A stretch of DNA of 64,000 bases from Spodoptera frugiperda. Taxonomy: Eukaryota > Arthropoda > Insecta > Lepidoptera > Noctuidae. The notes beneath the pieces are model-generated. The model was not told the origin of the DNA, did no database searches, and saw only the letters and a list, made by a program, of their open reading frames with translations. The stretch covers positions 558,001 to 622,000 of the forward strand of contig NC_064240.1 in the NCBI RefSeq assembly GCF_023101765.2. Direction: 5' to 3'. The position numbers and the translations under genes were made by a program. This document shows positions 23,008 through 34,400 of the stretch, one piece after another. The first letter of the stretch is position 1; each line of letters opens with the position of its first letter.

Positions 23008-26000
23008 ATGAGGACGTACGCAAGGAAGCGTCCAAGCAACCAGCTAATTGAAGATGTACATGAACTCTGCCGACTGTGTCTGAACAAGGCTATGGAGGCC
23101 ATGCCTATCTTCACTAATGATTCAGATACTGTCTGTGCTACGTTAGCAATCAGGATCATGATTTGTGTGGGCTTGGAGGTAAGTTTTGGACTTTATTTAC
23201 TATCTTGGGATACAAACTGAAAGCCTGTTTTGTATGAGCACTCATAAATGGGCCCGGAACCACTGCTAAAGTAAACATAGATAGAGTGTAATTAACATCT
23301 ACCTAATACTAATGGGTCTTGCAACATTGACTTGAATGAACAACTCAATAATATTTTTTTAATTATAAGATCATGTACTTATTTCAGGTAACAAGAGAAG
23401 AATGTTTACCGAACATGGTGTGTATAGACTGCTATAATGAATTAAACAAATATTACACATTTAGGAAGAAGTGTGAAGCTACATATCAAAAACTTAAGTC
23501 TCACGTTCTAGCAGTGAAAGAGAAACAGTACAAGCAGAAGATTCTGATGGATGTAGAAAATAAGAAGAAGTTGGAAGCGGAAAGTAAAGAACAACTGAAG
23601 TTTGTGGTAACTTTTGACAAGGAACAGTATGATGAAGTACACGAAGTGTTAAACTTAAATGGTGTGGCACAAGTTAATAACTTTGTAGATGTATGTACTT
23701 TGTATATGTTCATGTTTAATAGTATATTGTACTCTCTAACTATTGTGCTGTTTTATCATTTTAGAAATTACCCGAATTAGATAAAGTTGAGAGTATAGAA
23801 GAAGATAAAGAAACGGAAACTCTTGAAACAATTAATGAAGAACAAGTAAGTGTTATGAAATGTTTCAACTTACAAGTAAAACAGAAATCGGAGCTGTAGT
23901 ATTACATCAATATTATATTAACAAGCTACTTCTGAATGGTTTCACCAATTCTGCTCGGATCCTATTGATTGTAGTATGATGTTTTATAGCCTATAAACTA
24001 CTTTGATAAACATACTATCCAATGCAGAAAGAATTATTCAAGTTGGACAGTAGTCCCAAATATTAGAGCATTAAGTAATAAGATTTGATAGATTACACTA
24101 AAATTCTAAGTATTTTTAATATTAATGTAACCATTCTAATACAATTTTTTTATTTGTTTGAAAAGTAGTTTGTATAACAACAAATTATTTAAAAATAAGT
24201 CCTATACACAAAGCTCATTTATGTTCCAGCAATCAGAAGACTTAGAATCATCGAAGCCTGACATAAATACATTCCTATCGACAATGTTACTAGAGCTAGG
24301 TATACTGACACAGCATGACAATGGCCTGGAGTTGACCAATCAGAATATCAAGTCTTTGGAGCTGGAGACTGGAGACGGGAGTCAGATTACACTGGAACTG
24401 ATGGAGGAAGATGATGTTGAGGAACAAGAACAGGTAGGATCTTATGACTTTATGATACTGACTGTGATAAGAAAACAATTAAGTAGTTCATACTAAATAG
24501 TGATAATGAATCCTGTTTTTATTTTACTGTCTTGTAACTGCTGTATACTAGAAGGCTTTACCACAAAACTACAATTTCTATCTGTTTATTCAATGTCTAT
24601 TACTATTGTATCTAAGTATACATGTAATTCACTATCCTTTCATTCACATTGGAAACATATCATAATGTCACAATTTTCAGTATGAAATACTTCATATTTT
24701 GGTTCCAATTTGCAGGCACAAGAATCAGTAGACAAAAATGAGGCGCCAAGTACAATAGGGATAAAAGAAGAAAGTGTTATCAAACAAGAAGACATTGTAA
24801 CAAAATACATTGTAACTAATACTGTTGCCAAGAAGGAAGCGAAAGGTGACAAGAAGAAGTAAGTATTATCATATTTCTCATGATCTTTTGGTCATTAGTG
24901 GTTTTACTTAGAAGACAATTATTGTTTTCATTAAAAGAACATTTTAATAATGTTGTTAATGATGTTAGCTATCTGAGCTAAATTCCCTTCTGTAGATTGT
25001 AGACAATGGTGTGTAAATTATAACTCATCATTGTCAAAGATCCTTGTGTGACTAGAGCTCTTAATTTAAAAGTGCTTTACACCTTTTGTCAAGAATACAT
25101 TGAATGAGGTTCTCCTAGAGCAGCCTCTTTCGGCGCCATATTTGTCATACACAATGTTACTCTTATTCCAGTAAACTCTTAAATACGGGGTCCTGGTGCG
25201 AGGAGTGTGGCAAGCGCCTCGCGTCCAAGAGTGCGCTGACTCGTCACATGCGCATCCATTCCGGGGAGAAACCCTTCACTTGTGATATGTGCGGCCGACG
25301 GTTCGCGCAGAGAGAGGTCATGCTACGACATCTACTGGTGCATGAAGGTATGTACTTTAGTTAGACATTCAGGTGTTACCTATACATTAATCATAATCCT
25401 GGCCTTGATCAGTTTGCTACAGCTTCTTTGATTTAACCGAGTTTTTGTTTCTTTTTCCTGTCAGTAACCATCAAGTTCCCCCTAAAGACAGTTAAGTAAT
25501 TTTAAGCTTGGGTGCTAGCCATACATAGTAATGATGTTCAATATTCCTGTCCCCCTATAGAGCGGCGGCCCTACCCGTGTTCGTCGTGCGAGAAGAGTTT
25601 CACCCAGCGCGGGGCTCTGGAGGCCCACGCGCGTGCGCACGCGCCGCCCTCCGCGCGACCGCTGGCGCTGCATCGCTGCGACCGCTGTCCCAAGGTCTTC
25701 CTGCACTCCTCCGGTATGTACCTGTGTCTTTGTTCTTCACATACTTTTTGCTAAAAGGCTATAGGCCATTTTGTATGGCAGGGCAGTGCCCTGATAATTC
25801 AGATTCAAGTACTGATATCAAGCGCATTACTTATTCTTATAAGGAGCATTGATATTTCTCATTTCAAATTATGTCATTTTATACATTAATTGCTAATGGA
25901 ATTTAATCCTTATATGATTAGGAGTTAAACAGTACCAAAGTGACGTAACTATCTAATGCACGTAATGTCTCCGGTAGGTCTGAGCCGGCACATGATGATG

Positions 26001-26117
26001 CACAACGGTCGCGTGTACATGTGTGGAGCGTGCGAGAGAGAGTTCAAGGACAAGAGCTCCTTACTGCGCCATCTGCGCAACGCCAACCACGCCCCTCGCG
26101 GCGCCCCGCCCACCTGA
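23008..26117 (+). CDS. ZAD-domain C2H2 zinc-finger protein, five fingers (8 exons, 456 aa)
   Basis: Probable nuclear DNA-binding transcription factor. Exons 23008-23178, 23388-23690, 23765-23845, 24230-24433, 24716-24858, 25172-25347, 25561-25713 and 25978-26117 join in frame. Residues 21-95 form a zinc-finger-associated domain (ZAD) with C21-x2-C24 and C69-x2-C72, which in insects mediates dimerisation. Residues about 100-300 are a lysine- and glutamate-rich linker with a strongly acidic patch (EDDVEEQEQ). Five C2H2 fingers follow, with Cys pairs at 310/313, 338/341, 366/369, 399/402 and 426/429. A TGEKP-like linker (HSGEKPF) joins fingers 1 and 2. The last finger has a longer His spacing (HLRNANH). 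The fingers are GC-rich, the linker AT-rich. This family expands per lineage, so I give no orthologue. Confidence 0.9.
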
Positions 26118-26685
26118 TCCATGAAGATCCTACGAAGGACATGTCTCAGTGCAATCTAACATTGTCAGCAAGTTTCCAAGCCGTAGGCTGTGATAGTTAC
26201 ACATCTCTCTGTAGCCTAGCCATCGAAATGCGTTGACTTGATACATAGTTCATAAGGTGGGTTCAGACAAGATTTCAGTTGTTACGAGCGATGTCTACAT
26301 GTATTAAATGATGTGCCAAATCATCGAGCTCGCTACATCACAACAACCGATATTTGTACGAGAAAACGAAAACATATTGTGGCAGACGTTATAGTAGTAC
26401 AATTTTGCCTTATGAAATAATATTTGAGTGTAGATCTCATTATCTGCTGATCGTGTCGCTGTCATAGAATTGAGGCACAAGTTTCTAATGTTAGCTTATA
26501 TTTATTCTGATGAAGTGAACTAAATCAATGATATACAATAATATATTTCGTGGCCATTATCAAATGATTTGTAAATCAGTTAACATTTGTAATATAGTTG
26601 TATGCAATAAGAATATTATAAAATATGGTCTCACATATAAGACCACAGATGTATTTTATGACAATTAGAAGGAATTATTTTAAGA

Positions 26686-26691
26686 AATAAA
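26686..26691 (+). terminator. Zinc-finger gene poly(A) signal
   Basis: AATAAA in taagaaataaaacac, about 570 bp after the stop codon. The convergent Moesin poly(A) signal begins only 26 bp further on. Confidence 0.6.
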
Positions 26692-26717
26692 ACACTATAA
26701 TTTATTTACTTAAATAT

Positions 26718-26723
26718 TTTTAT
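26718..26723 (-). terminator. Moesin poly(A) signal
   Basis: tttatt on plus (AATAAA on minus) in atttttattggaaaa, about 1.7 kb beyond the Moesin stop. A second minus-strand AATAAA lies at 26701-26706. Confidence 0.5.
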
Positions 26724-28414
26724 TGGAAAAAAATTATATTAAATCCAAGGCAACGTGGTATTGTAAAATTTTAAGAAAATAATGACAAGAAAATATCGGA
26801 ATACTGGTGCAAGGCCGCGGCGCCGCTCGTCCGGCGGACCTCGGGCCTCAGACAATGGACATGTGACGGATGGCACTTATATTAAACAAAACACGAACAA
26901 TTATATTTTGATAACATTTTAATTTTCATAAAAACCAAGTCGACGCCACCGCATTGTAACTTATGGAATGCCTTCTATTCACTTAAAATTATATACTCCC
27001 TACAAGCATACATTTTAGTATCTATTTGAAATTTTGTTCAAGAACAAGTGGGAACAGTTTCGTAGGCCGATACATTGTCTCGGGAGACTGCAATAATATA
27101 GTACATAACGTATTGGTCGCGCGATCGCTGCTCTATAACATAATATCAGGATAACAGACCGACTGACGGATAACCGCTGAAACTGAACTGGAAATAGTAA
27201 TTACACTTGCAGCTCTAACTCCCACATCTAGATTATAAATGATTATAAAAATAAATAAGGGGCGTCGCCCCCTCCCTTTCACCGCTACTCGCTCGGACAA
27301 GACACTTCGAACATTGTTTGTATTTTTTGAGCAAAACTCGTGACGTTAATGAATGAACAACGTGTCGCAGTGCCGGCCCGGTATGGTACGGCCCGGCACG
27401 GTATAGTATAGTAGGGCCGGCCCGGTATAGTAGGGCCGGCACGGTATAGTACGGCCGGAGAGCGGCGAGCCAGGCTCCCGTCTGTCCACACCTTCACTCA
27501 CACATCCGACAAACACTAAAATAATCAACAGACAAATTATAATAACCGAATCAACTACCACAATAAAATATAAGCCGCAGCACACAGCGACTATATGACT
27601 CGTACTAGATCCACCCGTACGATACTTAACTTTATATGAATAAAATCCAAATTATTTTCAAAATGATTATTATTAATAAAAACAATTCTGTGTGCTTTGA
27701 TTTAATGATTTATCTGGCTAATCGTAAACATACATCTCTGTAGCAAGTGATCCCTAGAATGTTCACATCATTAGGTTATAGCACAACGGTCTAAAATAAA
27801 ATTACTAATAAGTAATAATAATCAATATTTACAGTTAGTTTCGACTACGACGCCCGACAAGCGAGTGTTCGTACACACTTTATGTAAGCACCGCTGAATC
27901 AAATGACCCTTTATAGTTGACAATCTCTTGACGACGGCAAAAGATACATATATTGCCTGGACGGTGTATAAAAATTATATAAAAATATCGTTCGATCATC
28001 AACGTACTATCACGATCGTCCCGGCACGCGGCCCGACCCCGCCCGGCACCACTTACATCTCCAGTTTATACAATGACCACTTGATTGCGTGTCAACTTCA
28101 ACGGAATGTTTGGAAAATACATTTTTGGCACTTCAGATAATGATAGGTCGGGCCGCGTGCAGGGTGCGACTCAATTATAAGCTTTACGCGAATAGAGTAA
28201 AGCCTACAATTGCTTAACTTATCCGCTTACATCTCTTATACGGTCGTCCACGACCTGTGGCGACTCGAGAGCTGATCTATGAATGCTTAGAGCACAAAAC
28301 GAAGAATAGTTACAATCTTATTATACAACTATGTGGAAAGGACTCGTAGTGGGCAGTAGAAGATATGCTGGAGTAGTAGGTGGTGGATCAGCCCCGGCGT
28401 CGCGGACAGTTGCT
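26724..28414 (-). other. Moesin 3' UTR
   Basis: About 1.7 kb without coding signal. It contains a GC-rich pocket at about 26811-26845 and a GC-rich minisatellite at 27370-27460, both unusual against the AT-rich surroundings. Confidence 0.55.
27370..27460. repeat. GC-rich imperfect minisatellite
   Basis: Repeats of the words gccggcacggtatagta and gccggcccggtatagtaggg, about 17-24 bp per unit, in four to five imperfect copies. It lies in the Moesin 3' UTR. The motif pair ccgg/ggcc makes it able to fold. Confidence 0.75.
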
Positions 28415-31400
28415 CTACATGTTCTCGAACTGGTCGACGCGTCTCTTGGTGTTGCCCTTGCGGATCTCGCGCAGAGTCTTGTATTTGTCACGTCCCTGGC
28501 GGACGTTCTCGCGGTGGATCTTGTCCATCGCGGTCACCTTGGTTTCGTCGCAGGACTGCGCCAAGTCTTGCTTCAGCGCCTGCGGAGACGAGAGAGGTGA
28601 GTACGACGTCGTATAGACTACTGGAGGTATAGATGAGAGTGGTGGCGCGTACCTTGAGTTGGTTGTGGAGGCGCTCGTTCCGCTCGGCGAGCGTGCGGCG
28701 GTCGGCGACGGGGTCGACGAGGTCGTCGGGCCCGCGCGCCAGGTCGCCGCCGCCGCTCTCGGAGCCGGCGTCGGAGGCGTTGTCGTGGTCGGGGTCGGTG
28801 TCGGCGCGCTCGGCCACGTGGTGGTGCTGCGGCGTGGTGGCGGCCAGCAGCGCGGCGGCGGCCTCGTCCTGCTTGCGGCGCGCGTCCTCCACCTCCTCCT
28901 GCAGGCGCCGCGTCTCGCTGTCCTTCAGCTCCACCTCCTGCTGGATGCGCGACACCTCCTCCTGCTTGGCGCGGATCTCGTCCTCCAGCTTCTGGCGCTC
29001 CGCCGCTTCCATGTTCTGCACGAATACACATGTCGCTCGTTACGATAAATAAACATTGTCTTGTCTCAACGAGATATAGGCTACATAGAGGAGCCGCACT
29101 ATTAGATTGCAATATCTCAATATAAAGACACGATACCTTGGTCTCCTCGAGGCGTTGCATCATGGCTTGCAGCTCGTTCTGGCGCTGCTCGAGCTCTTCC
29201 TTGGCGGCCTGCAGTTGGCGCAGCTGTTCCTCGAGACGTCGGATCATGTCCTGTGCCTCCAACAAGTTGGCCTGCGAGCGCTCCATCTCCTCCTGCATTT
29301 GCCGCAGTCGGTCCTCGTACTCTTGTTGTTTCTTTTCTGCGCGCTCACGGGCTGCGATTTCCAATTGGAGCTTTTCTCTGTAATTTAATTTAATATTTAT
29401 GAGCTAAACACAATCTATCGAAATGACAAAATATTATCATGCTTTTCGTCTGTACTGAACATTGTAAATATAGTTTACCTCTGCGCCTGCTTGGCCAGCT
29501 TCTCCTCCCTGGCCTGGGCCTTCATCTGCTGCACGTCGATGGTGTCGGGCTTGCGACGACGCATGTAGAGCTCGTGGTTGCCCATGCACAGAGCCAGGAT
29601 GCGCTTGTTCACGCGCACGCGCGGAGCAAAGAACACGAAGTCTGGCGCCTTCTTGTCGATCGGCTTGATTATGAACTTGCGGTCGTTGAATGATATGTTA
29701 CGGATTTCTGACCAAGGGAAACCGATTTTGGGCGTAAGTCTGGAACAAGATAGTTAAAAGTTTAGATATTTGTGAAGGATGGTTTATGTAAGCGACATTG
29801 TGAGATAAATTAAGCGAGTACTGACTTGTCATCCTTTTCGTAAATGTTGAGTCCGAGCGCGTCAACACCGAGCCACAGCTCCGTGTTCTTCTTGTTGCGG
29901 ATCTCGAAGTAGTTGACTCCATACATCTCCAGGTCCTGCGCGATCTTCAGATACTCCATCATGGCGTCCTCGCGCAACATGCCGCGGTGCTCCTGCCACC
30001 AGTTCGTGATGCTTTGCTCCCACTCCTCGCGGGACATCTGTATCGTAGGAACTTATTGTTAGTCGCTGAACATACAGTTGAGTGTACGAGTTTAGTGTTG
30101 AACATGTTCAGTGCGTACCTTATGTTGGTCGGTGACACGCTGCGGCAGCAGGCGGTCGTTGGCGAGGAAGCCGGGGCCGTGCACGGCGGGGTTGTGGTCC
30201 CCGTGCCGCGCCTGCACTGCGTACGACGCCAGCAGTACTGACGTCTCAGGCGGGCAGTATATTTCGTCCGATAGGATCGCGTTCTTTACCTGCACGAAAC
30301 ACCAATATTTTAGACCAAATACACTTCTATTATATCTTAAATTTTAAATAACTACAAAATATTGCTACTGTTTTAGCTCGAAACAAATGGTGATTTTCGA
30401 TGCAGGACTGTGAAGAACCCGCATCGATTCCCAATAAAGTATTGGCGAATTGATATTTCCTTTTAAGTCCTGCTAATAGATTCCAATTGAAGTAGGAAGC
30501 TAACAAGCGATACTGTGCAAGGGGCTGATGTCACGAGGTGCATGCAAGCTGACCTCTGTGATTGACCCTATTTGAGTAGCACACCACTCAAGGGTCGGGT
30601 GGACGAGCACGGAAATGGCAAAGAGTGGCCAATTATGGAGAATATACAAATACCGAGTTGGAGGCCTCAGTCAACAATGGGAAGTAGGGCTAAATACAAC
30701 AATCGAAGTAATGACAGGTTGCAAGCCCTGACCCCTCGAGCAGAATTATCTGTAATTTATTTGTGATGTCTAAACACATAAGTGGGTTACCACATAGAAT
30801 TATTCTATTAACTGCTTGATAAATATATGTATGCAAAATGTTTTTATGCATGGGTGACTGCGTAAGTGCGTACACACAATTTTCATAATTCTGGAAACAA
30901 AATTGCCCCACAATTTGTAGTAAATTCATTGTCATTATAATGTAAACTTTATTTCTCGTGTGTTAGTGTCGCTAATCACTTACCTGGAGGTAGAACAGTT
31001 TGAGTGTGATCTCCTGAATGAGTTCGTCCGCAACGTCTTCGGGGTAGAATTTGGCGCGGAACTTGAACTGAAGTGGGTTTTCTTTCTTTACGTCTTGTTG
31101 CATCACCTGTAATGTACATCGAACGTTAGGATATTATGATCACATACAACCAGTAGAAAATGTATACATGGCTTTTGAAATGAGTTGATTATTATTCGAT
31201 TTAACTAAGGGTTTCAGTGGCTTAACATTTGGATTTCTAAATACGTTTTATAATATAGGGATCTTTGCAAGCATTGTAGGGTGCAGTCTACCTAAATCGT
31301 AGATAAATATAACACACACATACACACACACAGAAAATCAGTGAACAACACATCGTGATGCATCTTTAATCTTACCCATCTCGAGAACGGTAGCGACCCT

Positions 31401-34400
31401 GACTTCGTTGTGTGCCACGTAATCCAGGGGAAGCGTTAAAAAGGCAACAATTAATTACAATTCATCGCCATTATCTGACTTAGCGTTTATTTAAAATGCA
31501 CACAACAAAAAAACACAATTACATAACGATAAGGAACGTACTTATGTTTATTTATTACAGTAATAATTAGCGAGATACAAATACGTCAGGTAGTGATAAT
31601 CATATTTTTCTCATAATCAATTAATTGGCCATAAAACTGCTTAGCTACAAGGAAGGACTACAGTAGCGTTTCTCACGAAATATGCTGTAATTATTTGAGC
31701 AGTTCTAGCAAATACCTTATTTAAATATTACAAATAAAACGTACCTACTTTTAACTAATTGGATGGGCCACATAACACATATAGGTGATATTGTACTATA
31801 AACATTTAACTAGAGGTGATAAAGTTCCATTTAGCAGTTCGACTAATAGAAAGTTGACAGAAAAATAATTAAATTCTAACATTCTATCCAACATTGGAAA
31901 CAGCGATAGCAAAAGAACAGTTAGAACTTAATTAGTCATTACGGTGCTATTTACAAAGTCACAATTACGAGTCTATTTTGGAAACCGTATCTATAAAATA
32001 TAGCAGGATTATGCGAAGGCGTAGAGGACAATAAATTCGACATACGACTTGATTTAAACGAAGATAAGGCCAATATAATGATAAATATCGTGGTTGTAAA
32101 TCATCCTTTTAAATATATGAGTACGCCCATATGGACAACTATAATTGCCTGTAAACTGTAGAACGAATTGTAAATGGAGACTCATTTTACACCCAGTTGT
32201 AGGTATGCCTGTTTGAAGGTACACAAGTAAGTGGGTTAATAGAATTTGATCGTTTAAGATTTCTGTTAATGAAAGGTTAGTGACCGCGTTGGGACAGCTG
32301 TAAATTCATTAAGGCTATGACAGTCGTATTAACAAGTACCTACCATTGTATTTTATAATTTACCAACCAAGTACAAGGCGAGACACGAACGAGTAATTAT
32401 ATTTTCATGTACCCGCTAACTGATACATAGAAAATCGTTATTAAATTTCGTCATCGTGCCTACAGATACAGCTATATCAACATTCCCAGGCTAATATAAA
32501 ATAAGGTAAAATGTTTGATAATTTGATATCTTGTTAGTCATACGTACCTATAGACTTTAGATTATGTAATTACGCCAAGGATTAGTAAATAACGCATGTT
32601 TATGCTCTAGCATAGATTTACACTATAATTATGTGACATACGTGGCGTAAGAAATAACAAAATCTTCAAAGTTTACAAAATAAAAGTGTAGTGTTTTAAA
32701 CATGTTCATGAATATTTACTGTATTTGCACGTTCGCGTAAATAGCTCGTAAATCTTGATAAAACTGCTTTTTGAAGTGTAGTGTCATCCTTGGGAGTGAA
32801 TATTGTTTGTAGTACAAGTCAGATTTATCATTTGTATCAAGTATACACTGCACATGTACCTAAAGCATAAACTTCTAAACAAACCCTTATTGCAGCATTT
32901 TTTTTTTAATTTAGTCAAAAAGTACTTATATAACTTAACGTTACTTCCAAGTCATGGTGATGATAACAATTTTATTAGTAAACTGTTAAGATTTCCCGAA
33001 CTTATCATAGTCACTTTATTATTTCTGTGTCCATCACATGATGGCAGAGTGGAAGAAAATAATATTAAATTTGTATTTTATTTATACTAATATTTTTTGA
33101 AATACTGCACTACAAAAACCGCATCGCGACAAAATCCAGTTTTATTGATGTATGTTTACTGCAAAAATGACCTCGCAGTTTTTTTCGAAATTAATTACAT
33201 TAAAAACTACCGGGTTCAAATTGTCATTAGCTCTTACGTTGGCAGATTTTTAATTTGATCCAATGATTAACTGTTTGTTTTTGAACATCGTTAACAACTT
33301 TCGTTTGTAAAGCAGAAACATTAAATTGAAAGTTTCTTAAAACTCTCCTTTTTAAATGCATTCCATAGATTTGCGAATTGACCGAACAGAATCAGCTAAC
33401 TAAACGTAGCGAATCTACTCGGTTATGATCAGTAATATTGAATTATGATCTAACGAGAATGATACTTGTTGGATTACAAGTAACTTAATACACAGTGCCG
33501 TGGAATGGCGGACCTGCTACTATTACACAAATACATACTATACAGCTACTAACAGACTTCTAAACAGAATCTCATAAACTGCTTCCCACAAGTGATCTAA
33601 TAGAAAATTTAGAGCAGCGTGAATATTTACTTTGAAATTTATAAAAAGTTAGATTTTGATAACCGTAGATAAACTGCTTCATACAATATTGACGTAAGGT
33701 TTGACGTCACGGACACTGCGATAATTGATGCCTATCGTACACTTTATATACCCAAACATAACTCCTTGAAAGTCAAGAGATATGGAAGGTACTTTACTCC
33801 ACTGTAGCAACACTACACAATCTACTTTTATCATTAGCTTAGCCTTCTACAATTCCTGTAGCTTCCAGATCCAGTCTTACCAGATCGTCGGCTCTGTCGT
33901 AGGCAGCTTCTTCATCTTCGTCCTCGGGAGTCATTAGTTTCTTTACAGCACACGTGAGCACTTTACCAGTTTTCTCCACGATCGACTCAGGCTTGTAACC
34001 ACATAAATTTTACCCAGCTGATTAATTCAAACCTTACGACAGTTTGCCTCCTCATCGACTTGCAATAGTCTATTGCAATCATATTTTTACATCTTAATAA
34101 ATTTAAAACTCTTTAATCACGTAGCTATTTGGAAAGATGTCAAAATATAAATGTAGCAAAAATACTTCCCAATGTCACCGAGGTCGTGACTCTCTTATAT
34201 TACAAATATCCTCATCGAACGTCTGCCATGATACAAGTGAGCGATGGCGGGCTGGTAAGGTTGCTATGCACAAGTATGTATATTTATATTATGTTCTGTG
34301 ATCAGCAACTCAGCGTTGTCTTAGACGCTCGCGCGTTGAGCAACGAGCGTCGTGGGAGCGGCGAAAGTACGGTCGTCGACCCCGTCAATGATCGGCGCAC

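Noticed and set aside
27233..27585. Overlapping minus-strand frames with repeated YRAGPTI-like peptides
   Set aside because: The repetition comes from the 27370-27460 minisatellite in the Moesin 3' UTR. All frames show it and none has a conserved motif.
28618..29364. Long open frames on both strands across 28330-29390 (for example a minus-strand frame of 248 codons rich in Arg/Gly/Ala)
   Set aside because: These are out-of-frame shadows of GC-rich Moesin exons 7-9, read through introns. The coiled-coil and ERM-tail frame is the true one.
29698..29922. Moesin exon 5 ending at the GTACTC donor (after AAG TCA)
   Set aside because: This breaks the frame into exon 6. The GTCAGT donor at 29825 restores the conserved DDKLTPKIGFPW.
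32803..33090. 95-codon plus-strand frame in Moesin intron 2
   Set aside because: AT-driven composition (Leu/Phe/Lys/Tyr-rich), no recognised motif and no splice context. Probably chance.
34010..34100. Extending the 33839-34009 island upstream through a second coding-looking stretch (minus strand, VDEEANCRK)
   Set aside because: The two stretches are in different frames with stops between and only about 35 bp apart, too short for a normal intron. No join could be supported.
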